Under the pieces are notes generated by a model. It ran no database searches, was not told the DNA's origin, and saw nothing but the letters and a program-made list of their open reading frames with translations. A DNA stretch of 64,000 bases from Parasponia andersonii (lineage: Eukaryota; Streptophyta; Magnoliopsida; Rosales; Cannabaceae): the NCBI GenBank assembly GCA_002914805.1, contig JXTB01000808.1:1-64000 (forward strand). Direction: 5' to 3'. Of the stretch, positions 21,179-31,880 are shown piece by piece (position 1 is the stretch's first letter; each line of letters starts with the position of its first letter). The position numbers and the translations under genes are program-made.

Positions 21179-22200
21179 AATATCAGTAGAAATTTAAGAA
21201 AAAAGATGGAAACTAATGAAAATTTTATTTAAAACAAATATTAAATGAATGTTTATCATAATTAAAAATCATAAAAAGTTACCACATTTATGATAAATAC
21301 AAGAATGTATAAATTGAGTAGAAAAATAATATTAAGATGAAAGAAATAGATATAATTAGTAGAGTTAGAACCATTAAAACCAAGTCATATATCTAATAAA
21401 TATAGGGAAATTAAGTGAAATACACTCTTATAACAGTAAGTTTTAGAAAATACACTATTTTCAATAGTTTTTACATGAAATACACTCATTTTGAACCAGA
21501 CAGGGGTGTTGAGAGTTAGAGAATGTATCTAAAAACTTGACAAAGAAAAAAGATGTATATTTGAGTATTTAGCATCAGACATAACTAGACAACGTGTCGA
21601 GCTACGCCAGACAGGAGTGTCGAGAGTTTGATAAGATATCTAGAACTTGATAGGAAATAAAAATAGTATATTTGAGTGTTTAGCACCAGACAAGACTAGA
21701 CATGATGTCGAGTTGTACTAGACAACGTGTCTAACAACTTGATCTCCTTTGTTTAGCCGGAACATAGATCATTGACGAGATAAGTGATATAAATATTTTT
21801 GTATTTAAAATAATTTAAAACTTAAAAATGCAGTACTCACAAAAAAATTATTAAGATGTGTGTATTTTCTAAAATACATTATGCCAAACATATGTATTTT
21901 GCAAAGAATCCCATAAATATATGTAATGCTTAAAATAATATTAATAGTTAGAAAATATAGGCTATAATATATTTATATATTGTATATTAGATGTCTAAAA
22001 AGTTTTAAAATTGTTATACTTTCAAAATTTCTAAAAATTGTTAACCCTTTCTTTTCTTCGGTTCCAAAATTTCCCTAAATTTCTTTGAAATTTCTTTAAA
22101 GTTTAAAAGAGATAATACTACTAATTCAAAAAAATTATACTACAAATTCCCGATATTAATATTTTTACCCATATATATTTTTTTTTGATAATTTTACGAA
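21179..22200. other. AT-rich intergenic DNA with a 111-bp tandem duplication
   Basis: No gene is seen. The notable content is the two-copy repeat at 21496-21717, listed separately. From about 21780 to 22200 the DNA is AT-rich and leads into the SF1 promoter. Confidence 0.5.
21496..21717 (+). repeat. Two-copy 111-bp tandem repeat
   Basis: CCAGACAGGGGTGTTGAGAG at 21496 and CCAGACAGGAGTGTCGAGAG at 21607 start two copies that stay alignable through TATTTGAGT-TTTAGCA-CAGACA-ACTAGACA. A shorter GTGTCGAG/GTGTCTAA word recurs inside each copy and once more at about 21728. The copies differ by substitutions and small gaps, so the duplication is not recent. Confidence 0.75.
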
Positions 22201-22230
22201 ATATTTTATGCCTAAAAGATATTTCAAAGG

Positions 22231-22236
22231 CACGTG
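22231..22236. promoter_or_regulatory. G-box (CACGTG) upstream of SF1
   Basis: The palindrome GCACGTGC lies about 345 bp before the SF1 start codon. CACGTG is the core bound by plant bZIP and bHLH factors. Whether it is used is unknown. Confidence 0.35.
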
Positions 22237-22526
22237 CAAGTTTACAAAATTTTGGTCGAAAGTTTGTGTGAATATCGGCGAAACTTTTGTCCAACACACC
22301 TATAATTGGAACTTACTTCTCTCCCTCCAATCGAGATTGAGATTAAGATTAAGATTAAGCCACGTTTTCGTACTTGGACACGTTTCCAAACCGACCTTAA
22401 GGATATTTTCGTAATTTGATCAGCTACAGTTAAGAGAGTGCGTGTGCGTGTGAGGTTAATAAATACAGGAAAATACATATTTCATAGGCTTTTAATTCTT
22501 GATTTTCCGGAGAAAATCGCTCTGGG

Positions 22527-22642
22527 CTAGGGTTAGCTTTCTAGGATTCTCTGTGAAATTGTGACACCCAAATCCATGGAAGCTCCGCTTGAAACCCTAG
22601 ACTCGCAGAACCTCCCTCCTCCTCCGCCGCTTCAAACCCTAG
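22527..22642. promoter_or_regulatory. Three telo-box motifs around the SF1 start codon
   Basis: CTAGGGTTA (22527-22535, inverted) lies in the presumed 5' UTR, and AAACCCTAG occurs twice inside the coding sequence (22592-22600, 22634-22642). AAACCCTA telo-boxes near the transcription start are known in plants from translation and cell-cycle genes, where Myb-type TRB proteins bind them. The cluster within 116 bp is seen directly; a regulatory role is inference. Confidence 0.5.
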
Positions 22643-24921
22643 AATCTGAAACCCCCTCCTCCTCCGACAAGTTGAACACCGATTCGGTAGACGCAGATGC
22701 CCCCACTGCGTTGAAGCTTCCGCCTCTTCCTCTGCCCCTGGTTTCAGAAAATGGCCTCACGAATAATACTCACAGTGGTACTGGTACTGATAGGGATTGC
22801 TCCGGTGGTGAGGAAGAGACCACGAGCAGGCGCCGCCGCCGCAGCCGCAGCCGATGGGACCCGCAGCCCGACTCTGAGAATCTGAGCGGCGGCACTGGCG
22901 GTGGTGGTGGTGGTGGCGCTGGCGCTGGCGATTCGGGTACCGGAACGAGAAAGCGGAAGTCCCGGTGGGCTGACGAGGAGCCGAAGCCAGTGATTCAGCT
23001 GCCTGACTTCATGGGAGGTATTGAATTCGATCCCGAAATTCAAGCTTTGAATAGTAGACTTTTAGAGATTAGTCGAATGTTGTCTTCGGGTTTGCCTTTA
23101 GATGATCGCCCTGAAGGTGCTAGGTCTCCTTCGCCTGAGCCTATATATGATAATATGGGGATTAGGATTAATACCAGAGAGTATCGTGCCCGTGAGAGGT
23201 TGAATAAGGAGAGGCAGGAGATTATAGCTCAGATTATTAAGCGAAACCCGGCTTTTAAGCCGCCGGCAGATTATAGGCCACCTAAGCTTCAGAAGAAGCT
23301 TTACATTCCGATGAAAGAATACCCGGGTTACAATTTCATTGGGCTTATTATTGGCCCTAGGGGCAACACCCAGAAGCGGATGGAGAAAGAAACGGGTGCG
23401 AAAATAGTGATTCGAGGTAAAGGATCGGTGAAAGAAGGAAGGTTGCAACAGAAGAGGGATTTAAAACCGGACCCATCTGAGAATGAAGATTTACATGTTT
23501 TGGTTGAGGCGGACACACAGGATGCACTTGATGCTGCAGCGGGGATGGTGGAGAAGCTCCTACAGCCTGTAGATGAGGTCTTAAATGAACATAAGAGGCA
23601 GCAGCTTAGGGAACTTGCGGCCTTGAATGGGACAATAAGGGATGAAGAGTATTGTAGGTTGTGTGGTGAGCCGGGTCACCGCCAGTATGCCTGTCCTTCA
23701 CGTACTTCGACTTTTAAGAGTGATGTTCTTTGTAAAATATGTGGTGATGGTGGCCATCCAACTATTGATTGTCCAGTGAAGGGTACAACTGGGAAGAAGA
23801 TGGATGATGAATACCAGAACTTCTTGGCAGAGTTAGGTGGGACAGTTCCTGAGTCGGTCACGAAACAAAGCACCACCTTAGCAATTGGTTCAGGCAATAC
23901 AGCAGGGAGTAATCCTCCTTGGGCCAACAATTCTAGCACTGCTGGTGCTAGTGCTGGTACCCCCTCTTCACATCCAGGTTTGGGGTCAATTGTAATCAAG
24001 CCTAAGGAATATGATGATACCAATTTGTATATTGGATACTTGCCACCTACTCTTGATGATGATAGTTTAATCCGATTGTTTACACCTTTTGGTGATATTG
24101 TTATGGCAAAGGTTATAAAGGACCGAGTTACGGGATTGAGCAAAGGTTATGGTTTTGTGAAATATGCGGATGTACAAATGGCCAATAATGCAATTGCAAG
24201 CATGAATGGTTATCGTCTTGAGGGCCGAACTATTGCTGTTAGAGTTGCTGGCAAGCCTCCACAGCCTGTTGTGCCTCCTGGACCACCAGCATCGGCAGTA
24301 TCTGCATTTCCTGGTTCTAGCCAGCATATGGGTGCTTATCCATCCCAGCAATTTGCCCCTGGTGGTCCACTTGGAAACGCACCACCTGCTAGCTATTCAG
24401 GTACGCCAGTTCCATGGGGACCCCCTGTACCCTCTCCATATGCTGGTTATCCGCCACCGCCTCCTCCTGGTTCAAACATGTATCCGCCTCCTATCCAGGG
24501 TCAACCTATGGCCCCTTATGGTGTACAGTATCCTCCATCAGTGCAGACAGGACCCCCTGGCGCTCCATCACAGCCCGCTACTTCAACTGAAGCACAACAG
24601 AGCTACCCTCCTGGTGTGCAGTCTGAAAATAACTCCTCTGCCCAATCTTTACCAACCAATATCTATGGGAACTCTTTAGCTGCATTGCCACCCAATGGTC
24701 AGCCTGCATATCCTGCATCGTCTTATGGTTATTCATCCTATTACTCTGCTGTTCCACCCCCTCCACCTCCACCTTTACCTGGCTCGAATGCAGACCAATC
24801 TCAGAGCATTGGTAATGTTCCTTGGGCCACAAATCCTCCTGTTCCACCTCCACCTCCTGCTGAGAAGACAGCCTTTGGTGCGGATGCTGAGTATGAGAAG
24901 TTCATGGCGGAGATGAAATGA
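22576..24921 (+). CDS. SF1: Splicing factor SF1 / branch point-binding protein, plant type
   Basis: The protein binds the intron branch site in early spliceosome assembly and contacts U2AF65. It has 781 residues, no intron in the coding part, and a start at the first ATG (CCATGG context); the frame also runs five codons upstream but from GTG only. Domains seen: two Arg/Lys-rich plus Trp motifs of the U2AF-ligand type (SRSRW94, KRKSRW131); SF1 helix-hairpin (about 145-235) with the SPSP phosphorylation motif at 184-187; KH/QUA2 domain (about 241-345) with GLIIGPRG at 256-263; CCHC knuckles at 360-373 and 386-399; an RRM (484-558; RNP2 LYIGYL, RNP1 KGYGFVKY) that animal SF1 lacks; and a Pro/Gly/Tyr-rich tail with PPPPPPP runs. 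Length fits the plant family (about 800). All key residues are intact, so the gene looks functional. Confidence 0.97.
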   Translation: MEAPLETLDSQNLPPPPPLQTLESETPSSSDKLNTDSVDADAPTALKLPPLPLPLVSENGLTNNTHSGTGTDRDCSGGEEETTSRRRRRSRSRWDPQPDSENLSGGTGGGGGGGAGAGDSGTGTRKRKSRWADEEPKPVIQLPDFMGGIEFDPEIQALNSRLLEISRMLSSGLPLDDRPEGARSPSPEPIYDNMGIRINTREYRARERLNKERQEIIAQIIKRNPAFKPPADYRPPKLQKKLYIPMKEYPGYNFIGLIIGPRGNTQKRMEKETGAKIVIRGKGSVKEGRLQQKRDLKPDPSENEDLHVLVEADTQDALDAAAGMVEKLLQPVDEVLNEHKRQQLRELAALNGTIRDEEYCRLCGEPGHRQYACPSRTSTFKSDVLCKICGDGGHPTIDCPVKGTTGKKMDDEYQNFLAELGGTVPESVTKQSTTLAIGSGNTAGSNPPWANNSSTAGASAGTPSSHPGLGSIVIKPKEYDDTNLYIGYLPPTLDDDSLIRLFTPFGDIVMAKVIKDRVTGLSKGYGFVKYADVQMANNAIASMNGYRLEGRTIAVRVAGKPPQPVVPPGPPASAVSAFPGSSQHMGAYPSQQFAPGGPLGNAPPASYSGTPVPWGPPVPSPYAGYPPPPPPGSNMYPPPIQGQPMAPYGVQYPPSVQTGPPGAPSQPATSTEAQQSYPPGVQSENNSSAQSLPTNIYGNSLAALPPNGQPAYPASSYGYSSYYSAVPPPPPPPLPGSNADQSQSIGNVPWATNPPVPPPPPAEKTAFGADAEYEKFMAEMK

Positions 24922-26279
24922 TATGGTTCCCTTTTTTGTTTGTCTTCGAGTGACAGGTATGTGATTGCGAATTCTTTCACTTCATTCATGGGTATACTTT
25001 TTATATTTCATTCATTTTACGTTTTGCTCACGTGATAAAACCCTGATTTTAAAGATTTTTTTGACAAGATCTAGATATGGTCTTGTAATTTTTATGTTGT
25101 CAATTATCTGAAATTGCTTTAATTTTGTCTGACCGGCATTCAAAAATATGTTCAGTTTAGCAGTTTGGTTCTTTTATTTATTTATTTATTTTTCATTCTA
25201 ACCTTCTGACTTTGGGTCTCTCTCTTTTTATGGTTCATAAGGATTAGGACCTTAGTGGAGTTCTTTAGGAGACATGTTTCATAAAGTTAAAACTTACAAC
25301 TGTGACATCTGGTCGTTCATGTTTTCCTCTACTTCTTTCCCCTTCCTTTTCCCTTTTTTTTTTCCCCAAAAAAAAAAGATTTATTTTTCCCCAAAAAACA
25401 TCAGTGGCATAGCTGTGAAAGCCATTTTATTAGTCAGTATTTTTTTAAAAAATAAAGAGACATTGTATTACTTTTATACTTCCAGTATTGTACGAGAAAA
25501 ATTTGTCTGATACTATGGATATGTCTCAGAGTAACTTTATTTTGCAGAAAAGTATTGAGCAGAAAAGAAAAAGAGGAAATTTGAAAGAGATGGTGATTGA
25601 TATGAACTTGACATTCTTAACCTTACTACATATCATAATATTTCTGTAAACCTATATCTATTTTTCGGATGGGGATGGTGTTGAATTAGTGATCTGTTTC
25701 ATCCATCCTTCTGTCATTTTTTAATTAGTAAAATTTTCGTTCTTATTTTTCTCCACTAATGCTTCATGTCACGGAATTTCACTTGTTCTTTTGTATATAT
25801 CAAGGTCTTATACAGAAAACAGGTGATAAATAATCAATGTAAGTATGTCTCCTTAAGGAAGTTTTGTGAGGTTCATTTGACTGATCTTATCTTTGTTATT
25901 TCCTCTTGCAAATTTTCCTTTTTAGTCATGTCATGCTTTATGTATGCAATTCTATCTTGAGACAAAGTATCAGAATTCCCTACTTCCCGTGGCTGTGACT
26001 TGAAAATGAAAGTTTTAACAGTGTTTTTTTTTTTTTTGGTTTGTTTCATTTGTTAATTAATAAGCATGACAGCCATGCAGTGTGGATTTAATAATGCTCG
26101 CTGTGACTCTGTTTCCACATTCCATGAGCAGATACATAAATAGTTTCTCTATTCAATATCAACAAAGTGAAAAAAAAATGTATGGAATTGAAATGAACGA
26201 TTCACACCTTATAATTACTTCAGCTTGCTTCTACAGTACTTAACCCCTGTTTTTGTTTAATTATGTAAAATTTTTACAG
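24922..26279 (+). other. SF1 3' UTR with a probable 1.3-kb intron
   Basis: Thirty-five bases after the stop codon is a strong donor, ACAG/GTATGT (intron from 24957). A T-rich acceptor, TTTTTACAG, ends at 26279. If used, the exon junction lies too close to the stop to trigger nonsense-mediated decay under the usual 50-55 nt rule. Further T-rich AG and GTAAG-like sites downstream (to about 26920) could add more UTR introns. No coding frame here resembles a protein. Transcript data would be needed to confirm. Confidence 0.5.
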
Positions 26280-27240
26280 GCCTGATGTTTCTTGGAGCTC
26301 TTGTGAACCTGATTTCTTACCTCTTGCCTTGACTTTGTTGGAAGTTTGGGACTCACATCTTTAACCTTCCTGTACTGTTATGTACTTTGCAGAAACTTGG
26401 GCTGGAAGTGCAGTTGAGACATTCTTATCTTGGAGAAGCAATTTAAACCATATGATTGATGGAATTTTTGTTTTTTTTTTGTTTTCCCCTTTTCTGGACT
26501 TCATTTTGTCATATCGCAGTTGCTTATACCTTCCTTTATGATGTCTGGTCCCATTGTTTTTCTCCTCTTCTATATCTGAACTTTCTATTATCTGGCACTG
26601 ACGCTGATGCTGACGCTCTCTTGTTATGACACTGACTTTGTGGGTTGCTTAATTGATTTTCTTCTTACTTCCATCTTTTTTGATTATAATCCCACTTTTG
26701 ACTCCTCGAGGGTTCTAAGATTTCCCAACCACATGATGCCGAAGCTGTGTCGTGGATGCTTTCCCCATGCCATTTAGGAGGTAAATTACTCTGTATGAGA
26801 AGGGCATTTCCAGGGTAGGTTCGGAAGTTTCATTTTACTTGTGCCTTCTTTCTTCTCTAGTTATTGTGTTATTTTGATGCGTCTCTTTTGAGTTGTTTTG
26901 GTGTGGCAGGTAAAAGAATTCCGTTCATGTTTTTGGTAGTCAATGCCTTTTGAATTGTCAGGATCTGGAGGGATCCTGTCATTGGTTGGCCTTCCTTAAA
27001 AGTGAAATTGATTTACATTTTTTTTTTTTTTTTTATAGTAAATGATCCTATTCCTAACTTTATCACCTATATTACCACTGTCTATGTAAGGGGAGTTATA
27101 TAACACGAATCTAGCAAGATTTGTTTCCAGAGTGATTAGTAACTTTTGTCTTAAATATCTTCTTTTTTTTTTTTGTTTCCTGAATGCTTAGGATACTAGA
27201 TGTTATCTTGCAGGACAGAAAAAGAAGCCAGGTAGATAGG
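26280..27240 (+). other. Probable last 3' UTR exon(s) and downstream region of SF1
   Basis: The sequence is less AT-rich than intergenic DNA (for example 26280-26460 and 26700-26830), contains no long frame, and follows the probable acceptor at 26279. I cannot place the poly-A site. T tracts lie at about 27019-27034 and 27163-27174. Confidence 0.35.
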
Positions 27241-27250
27241 TAGCTTAGGG

Positions 27251-27411
27251 CGCTTTTGGTATAGAATTTGAATCATATTCTACAAATTCAGAAATAATTT
27301 ATAATTTTCACATAGAGAGTTGACAAGATAAAACATTTATCCTATTAAATTTTTAAATAAAAATTATTTCTGGATTTGGAGACTAGGATTCGAATCTTAT
27401 AACAAAAGTGG
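27251..27411. mobile_element. Foldback MITE
   Basis: The left arm CGCTTTTGGTATAGAATTTG and the reverse complement of the right arm (CACTTTTGTTATAAGATTCG) match over about 24 bp. The pairing continues inward: CTACAAATTCAGAAATAATT on the left pairs with CTCCAAATCCAGAAATAATT read from the right. The element is thus one 161-bp imperfect hairpin with a short loop. The ends recall PIF/Harbinger- or hAT-type MITEs, but I did not find a clear target duplication. It lies downstream of SF1. Confidence 0.65.
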
Positions 27412-28245
27412 TTCGGCTTTTTTATAAGATTTTTTATGCATCTCAATCCTAGTTTGACTATTGAGATTATGTGAAACCATTTCTTTTTCCAATGTTAACT
27501 AACCATTTGAAAATAATATAAAAGAAAAGAGTGTTTTATACTCGCTGGACTTCGGCTTTCAAAGAAATATGTATTTCACGATTGAATTTTCTCGTTAAAT
27601 GCCGATTGATTGACTTGACTATTTATTTGGTTTGGAACTTGGGGAGTGAAAATAGTGTAAATGTTTTATATAATGGTAGTAGCGGAGTAATAATTTAACA
27701 GGAGTGGAACTTGGGGAGTGAAAGTAGTGGACATGTTTTCCTCTTTTTTTTTTTTTTTTGGTCGGTGGTAATTCACGTGGCCAAATATTGACAGATCTTG
27801 CGCTCGAAAAAAGGGTTTACCGAATTTTACTGGAAATTTTTTTACAGGCACTCTTATATCTGAGTCGGGTTTTATTGTTGTTTATAATTTTGTACGTAAA
27901 TGCTTCTCATGCTTATGATTTGTCTAAACTGGCTGATTGACTTCGCAACGAATATGAAGTCGTCTAACTCCAGTATAGGTAGACCTGTCATGAAAAGATC
28001 GGAAGAGAAGAAGTTTGGTCGCGGTGAAGGTTATGAGTGGTATAAAGGATGTGTTTTATTGATTACAAGTTTGAACTGAAAGATCTCGAGTATCCATGAA
28101 AATCATATTTCAACATATGCCTGTTCAAGAATACTCGTCATGGTTAGAACTTAGAAGCTGTAATATTATTATAGCAACTAGAGTTAACTGCAGAAAGAAA
28201 ACACTCTTGAACTCACTCGTGAATTAAATTGTCGTAACATTTATT
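27412..28245. other. Intergenic DNA with a short direct repeat, no gene seen
   Basis: TGGAACTTGGGGAGTGAAA starts at 27633 and again at 27705 (72 bp apart), and both copies are followed by RTAGTG-A-ATGTTTT. The 60-codon frames at 27666-27851 and 27758-27940 show nothing recognisable. Confidence 0.5.
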
Positions 28246-29060
28246 ATCCGTATTCTGAAGTATCGACATAGATATCATAAAATATTAGTAAAATATTGAT
28301 AATATTGTAGAAATATAAGTAAAATATTGTTAATACGGTGGAAATATCAATATTAATAATAAAAAAAAGAGTTAATATCAAGATATTTATGGATATTTTT
28401 ATTATAATATTGATAATATTTTGAAATGTAAGAAAACAAAAAAGAAATTGATTTTTTTCCGCAAGTTTTTCTTTTTTAAAAAATAGAAATGAAAATAAAA
28501 GCATAGTTTTCTTTCTACAAAATTTTAAAACTATTTGTATTTATAATTAGAAACAATGCAACGCTTGAGGAACATACATAAGTATCCTCAAAACCATTTA
28601 AACAAAATAATTTGGGAAAGATATTATTTAGATTATTAAGATGACAATTTTTTTTTTTTTAATAATTGTCAATGTCTTAGAAATGTTTTTTGATATTAAA
28701 TGAATTTTAAATGTTTTATATTATCATTAATTTTTAATTATTTTCTAGAATTAGCTCTAACTTGTAAGATATAATATGAAATATATTCAATAAATAAGTG
28801 TGAAATGCATTCTCATTTAAAATTATTCTATTAATTACATACCCATTTTATGTTATCATATATGTAAAACATTAAACTTCTTGAACAAAAACTAGTGTAA
28901 AACTAATGCAATATCAATTGTTTAAGCTTTTTTGAAGTTTCACTTGAAAATTTTGTGTTTTAAAATAAATATCGGTAGTTTCTTCAATATCTTTAATATC
29001 GACATTGTCATCGATATTATCCGTAAAATCAAACATCAAAATTGATATTTTCATCATTGC
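28246..29060. repeat. AATATCGATATT-rich repeat region
   Basis: Words such as AAATATTGATAATATTG, GGAAATATCAATATTAATAA (28250-28410) and TATCGACATTGTCATCGATA, TTGATATTTTCATC (28965-29060) lie at both ends of an 800-bp AT-rich interval, roughly inverted. This looks like the ends of one decayed element of the family also seen at 19161-19270. No coding content is seen. Confidence 0.35.
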
Positions 29061-29950
29061 TCGAATTACAGTTTTCTTGCATTTTAAACTTTATTTGTGC
29101 AAAATTATTATTTGCACAATACTATACTTTTACATTAAATTTTTTTGCAAATACTATTTGTACACGAAATGGCCAAATTGCTCTTCATTAAACACATAAT
29201 CCGGAAACAAATAATCCGGATTGAGGTAAGCTCTATCTTCCCAAATACTTCAATCTTATTAAAAATAGTATAAAAGAAATAAACTAAAAACTAATAAAAA
29301 AAAACCAATAATTAAAAAAATGAAAAAAAAAAAACATAATCATAAAATTTGGTACAACATTAACGTTAAAAAGTTCCAGTATTCTTGTTGTCTCTTGTTG
29401 CATTACCCGTCAAACAGTGCTTGGAAATGGAGAGGGAAGAACTTGGAAGAAGAGTTTCACATTTAAGAATTTGGCTAGAATAGAATGTCAGAACATAATA
29501 GAGAAAAATAAATAAATAATAACAACATAAATAATAAAAAAAACAACAACGATAAATACATTTTCTACAAAAATACAAATAATAATAACAATTCTCTCTC
29601 CAAATTAACAAGAAGAGAAAAATTAGTGAAAACCATAACTATTACAGTCTTTTGCTCTTTTACCAACTAGATCATATTAAAATAAACAGAACAAAATCAA
29701 GCAAGTATGTTGATTTTTTTTGTTCTTATTTGAATTAAATTTGATATTTGGGATTTTTTTTCCCCAAAAATTATGTAGCTTGTATCATTTTGCCCCAAAG
29801 AGTAAAATAACGGTTTCCATCTACAAACTAATGGAATGAGGCATTTTTAACAACTTTTAAACTTCAGAGCAATGGGCTATGCAATAAAACTTGCCGCTGA
29901 CCCTCAAGAAACACCTGCACGATGGGGAAGAATTGAGCGATAACACCCTT
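29061..29950. other. AT-rich intergenic DNA, no gene seen
   Basis: The 81-codon - strand frame at 29366-29611 is rich in Tyr, Cys and Phe and comes from AATAATAAC-like low-complexity DNA. No domain or splice pattern is seen. Confidence 0.4.
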
Positions 29951-29955
29951 GCCCC

Positions 29956-30165
29956 AGAGAGCACCTTATCTACAAGTAAGCTGAAGGTAAACGGGGATAG
30001 GGTCTACATATTTGATGTAGACCCTTCCTAGAGAGCACCTTAGCTATGCGTAAGCTAAAGGTAAACGGGGCCAGGGTCTACCCATTGGAAGTAGACCATA
30101 TAGGGTCGGCCCATTGGAAGTAGACCCTATAGGATCTGCCCATTGGAAGTGGACCCAGATAAGTT
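29956..30165. repeat. Compound tandem repeat in the 3' region of copy B
   Basis: AGAGAGCACCTTA starts at 29956 and 30030 (74-bp period), each copy followed by a TAAGCT-AAGGTAAACGGGG phrase and GGGTCTAC. Beyond this, CCCATTGGAAGTRGACC occurs at 30081, 30110 and 30139 (29-bp period). The array lies just past the C-terminal end of the - strand gypsy-type relic, so it is probably that element's 3' untranslated region. Confidence 0.65.
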
Positions 30166-30283
30166 ATGCAGGAGACTAATCATGTAATCTTCCAAACACA
30201 AAGACGGAAGTCAAAACCAAATTTTGTTTATTGATGCTTAAATTACAGAGTGTGTGGTCAACAGAGACACATACCCAGTATCT

Positions 30284-30678
30284 TTATTTGTCGGGAACAT
30301 ATCTTAGACGGACTCGCAAGGACACGTCGGAGTGATAATGCTTTATTTGCTCCCGGTGAGAGCTAAGCCTGGGCCTTTTCTTCTGCAGCGATGGGTCCAA
30401 GTAGGAATTAACCAACCCCTGGAGCAGGTTCTTGACGCGATCCCATTTAGGGTAGGAGAAGTCCAGATTAAATTCTGCTAAGACAAGTCATAACAGTAAT
30501 TATATATTCTCAGAGCCGGATGAACCAGAACTTATATCCCGATCTCTGGAGTTAATCTTGCCAATCATAGCACAGAGAGGATTCACTAATAACTCTAAAT
30601 CATATATAATTGGGCCAGACCCAGAGGTCGACCGAACTGCCGATAAGGGAATGGCATCGTATATGATATCTGACCCTG
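30284..30678 (-). pseudogene. Last exon of gypsy-type (Transposase_28-like) protein, copy B
   Basis: After an acceptor (TATTTGTAG, about 30682) the - strand reads SDIIYDAIPLSAVRSTSGSG and IIYDLELLVNPLCAMIGKIN, then in the same frame, past two stops (30500-30502, 30488-30490), NLDFSYPKWDRVKNLLQGLV, NSYLDPSLQKKRPRLSS and a terminal VPDK stop (30284-30286). The first residues also exist in copy A just before it is cut at 11731. I recognise no enzyme motif. The long readable frame suggests fairly recent decay. Confidence 0.5.
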
Positions 30679-30825
30679 ACTACAAATAGGAGAAATAGAA
30701 AAAGAAAAACAGAATAAATGTGAGAAAAGTATGCCGTTTTTATTGTTTAAACAGATGCTTGCAACAAGGGTTAGCTTTACACTATACAGTTAGTATTTTA
30801 TAAGTACACAAAAGGGCGAGGGTCC

Positions 30826-31880
30826 CTAATTACCTCCGATGGAGGGAGAGATGCCAGCTTCGACACTTAGCCCAACTTTGACAAGGAGCGGCATATCAGG
30901 TTCGGAGTCATCGCTAGACAGGACGACTGTACTTGACCCTCCGCTAGTTAAAGTGCCAGGACCAGGCTGACCCTCAGGAACCTCTATAGTTTGTTCTGGC
31001 AGATCAGAAGCAGGCACTATCTCTTTGGCGACTGAGGTAGATGTAGAGGGCCCATCATTCTCTTCATCAAGCATCTTCAGTACATCAGCAGGGTACAAGA
31101 TGTTAATCTCATCCCCTAGCTATTGCATGTAGTACCCAACGGAGTAATGGTCCCTCTCGACACCCTTCTGCTCATCGAACTGGTCTGTATCACCACCTCC
31201 GCGTGGCCCTCAAATTCCCTGTTCTCCCAGCCAGACCTATAGCTCTCTGCAGAAAGAATGTCCAGTTGCCTCTGGTACTCTATCTTCAGCTTCTCTGCGT
31301 CTGCCAACCTTTCTTTTAGCGGCCAGCCTCAGTTCTACTTGTTCAAAATAGTGTTAATATCAGCAAGGTCTTCACTGTGCTTGCGAGTCAGCTCCACGTG
31401 AGCTTCCATCAGTTTACAATTATCCAAATAGAGATATCGGATTACCTCGTTGGACCAGTCGAGTCCGCGCTGTAGGAAATGGGCATCTAACTTAGCTTTT
31501 GCCTCGGCTTTCCTCACCTCCTTAGCCTCATCGACGGCTTTGTCACGAGCAATGAAAGCCAGCCCCATCTCGACCCCTGCGCTCTGTAACTTCTGCTCCC
31601 TGACCTTGAGCTCAGCTTGGGCCAACCTGGCAACCTCGGCCTCTGAGCACAGACCTAAAACCTCAGCTTCGAGAGACTGGACCTTCCCCTCTACCTCAAC
31701 CAACCTGGTGGCCAGCTCTTCACGTCTGGCCCTCTCGATGCTCAAGGCATGAGCCACCGCACTACTGACCCTAGCTTCGTCCAGGATCCGATATAGGTCG
31801 AAGTCCACCCTTAACGCAGCAAGGGTGACCTCGCTCTGCTCAGCCATCATAGCACGGGCATTTAGTTGCTCAGTCAGCTC
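30826..31880 (-). pseudogene. Coiled-coil region of gypsy-type protein, copy B
   Basis: The frame 31850-31335 (171 codons) gives EVTLAALRVDFDLYRILDEA, REELATRLVEVEGKVQSLEA and VELTRKHSEDLADINT, a long Ala/Glu/Leu-rich coiled coil matching copy A. Around 31310-31340 two frameshifts and a stop occur; the protein continues as ADAEKLKIEYQRQLDIL and SGWENREFEG, then an acidic tail (31098-30835) with DVLKMLDEENDGPSTS and PLLVKVGLSVEAG up to the donor GGAG/GTAATTAG. The role is inferred as a structural (Gag-like) or transposition protein. No catalytic motif is visible. Confidence 0.6.

Noticed and set aside
22561..22575. Five extra N-terminal codons for SF1 from a GTG
   Set aside because: GTG is not a normal plant nuclear start; the ATG at 22576 is in good context.
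24206..24679. 157-codon frame overlapping the SF1 coding region in another frame
   Set aside because: A shadow of the Pro-rich SF1 tail; the same holds for the - strand frames at 22744-24853.
30075..30165. Regular 29-bp repeats that might suggest a CRISPR array
   Set aside because: Only three copies, the units are contiguous with no unique spacers, and the setting is a plant retroelement.
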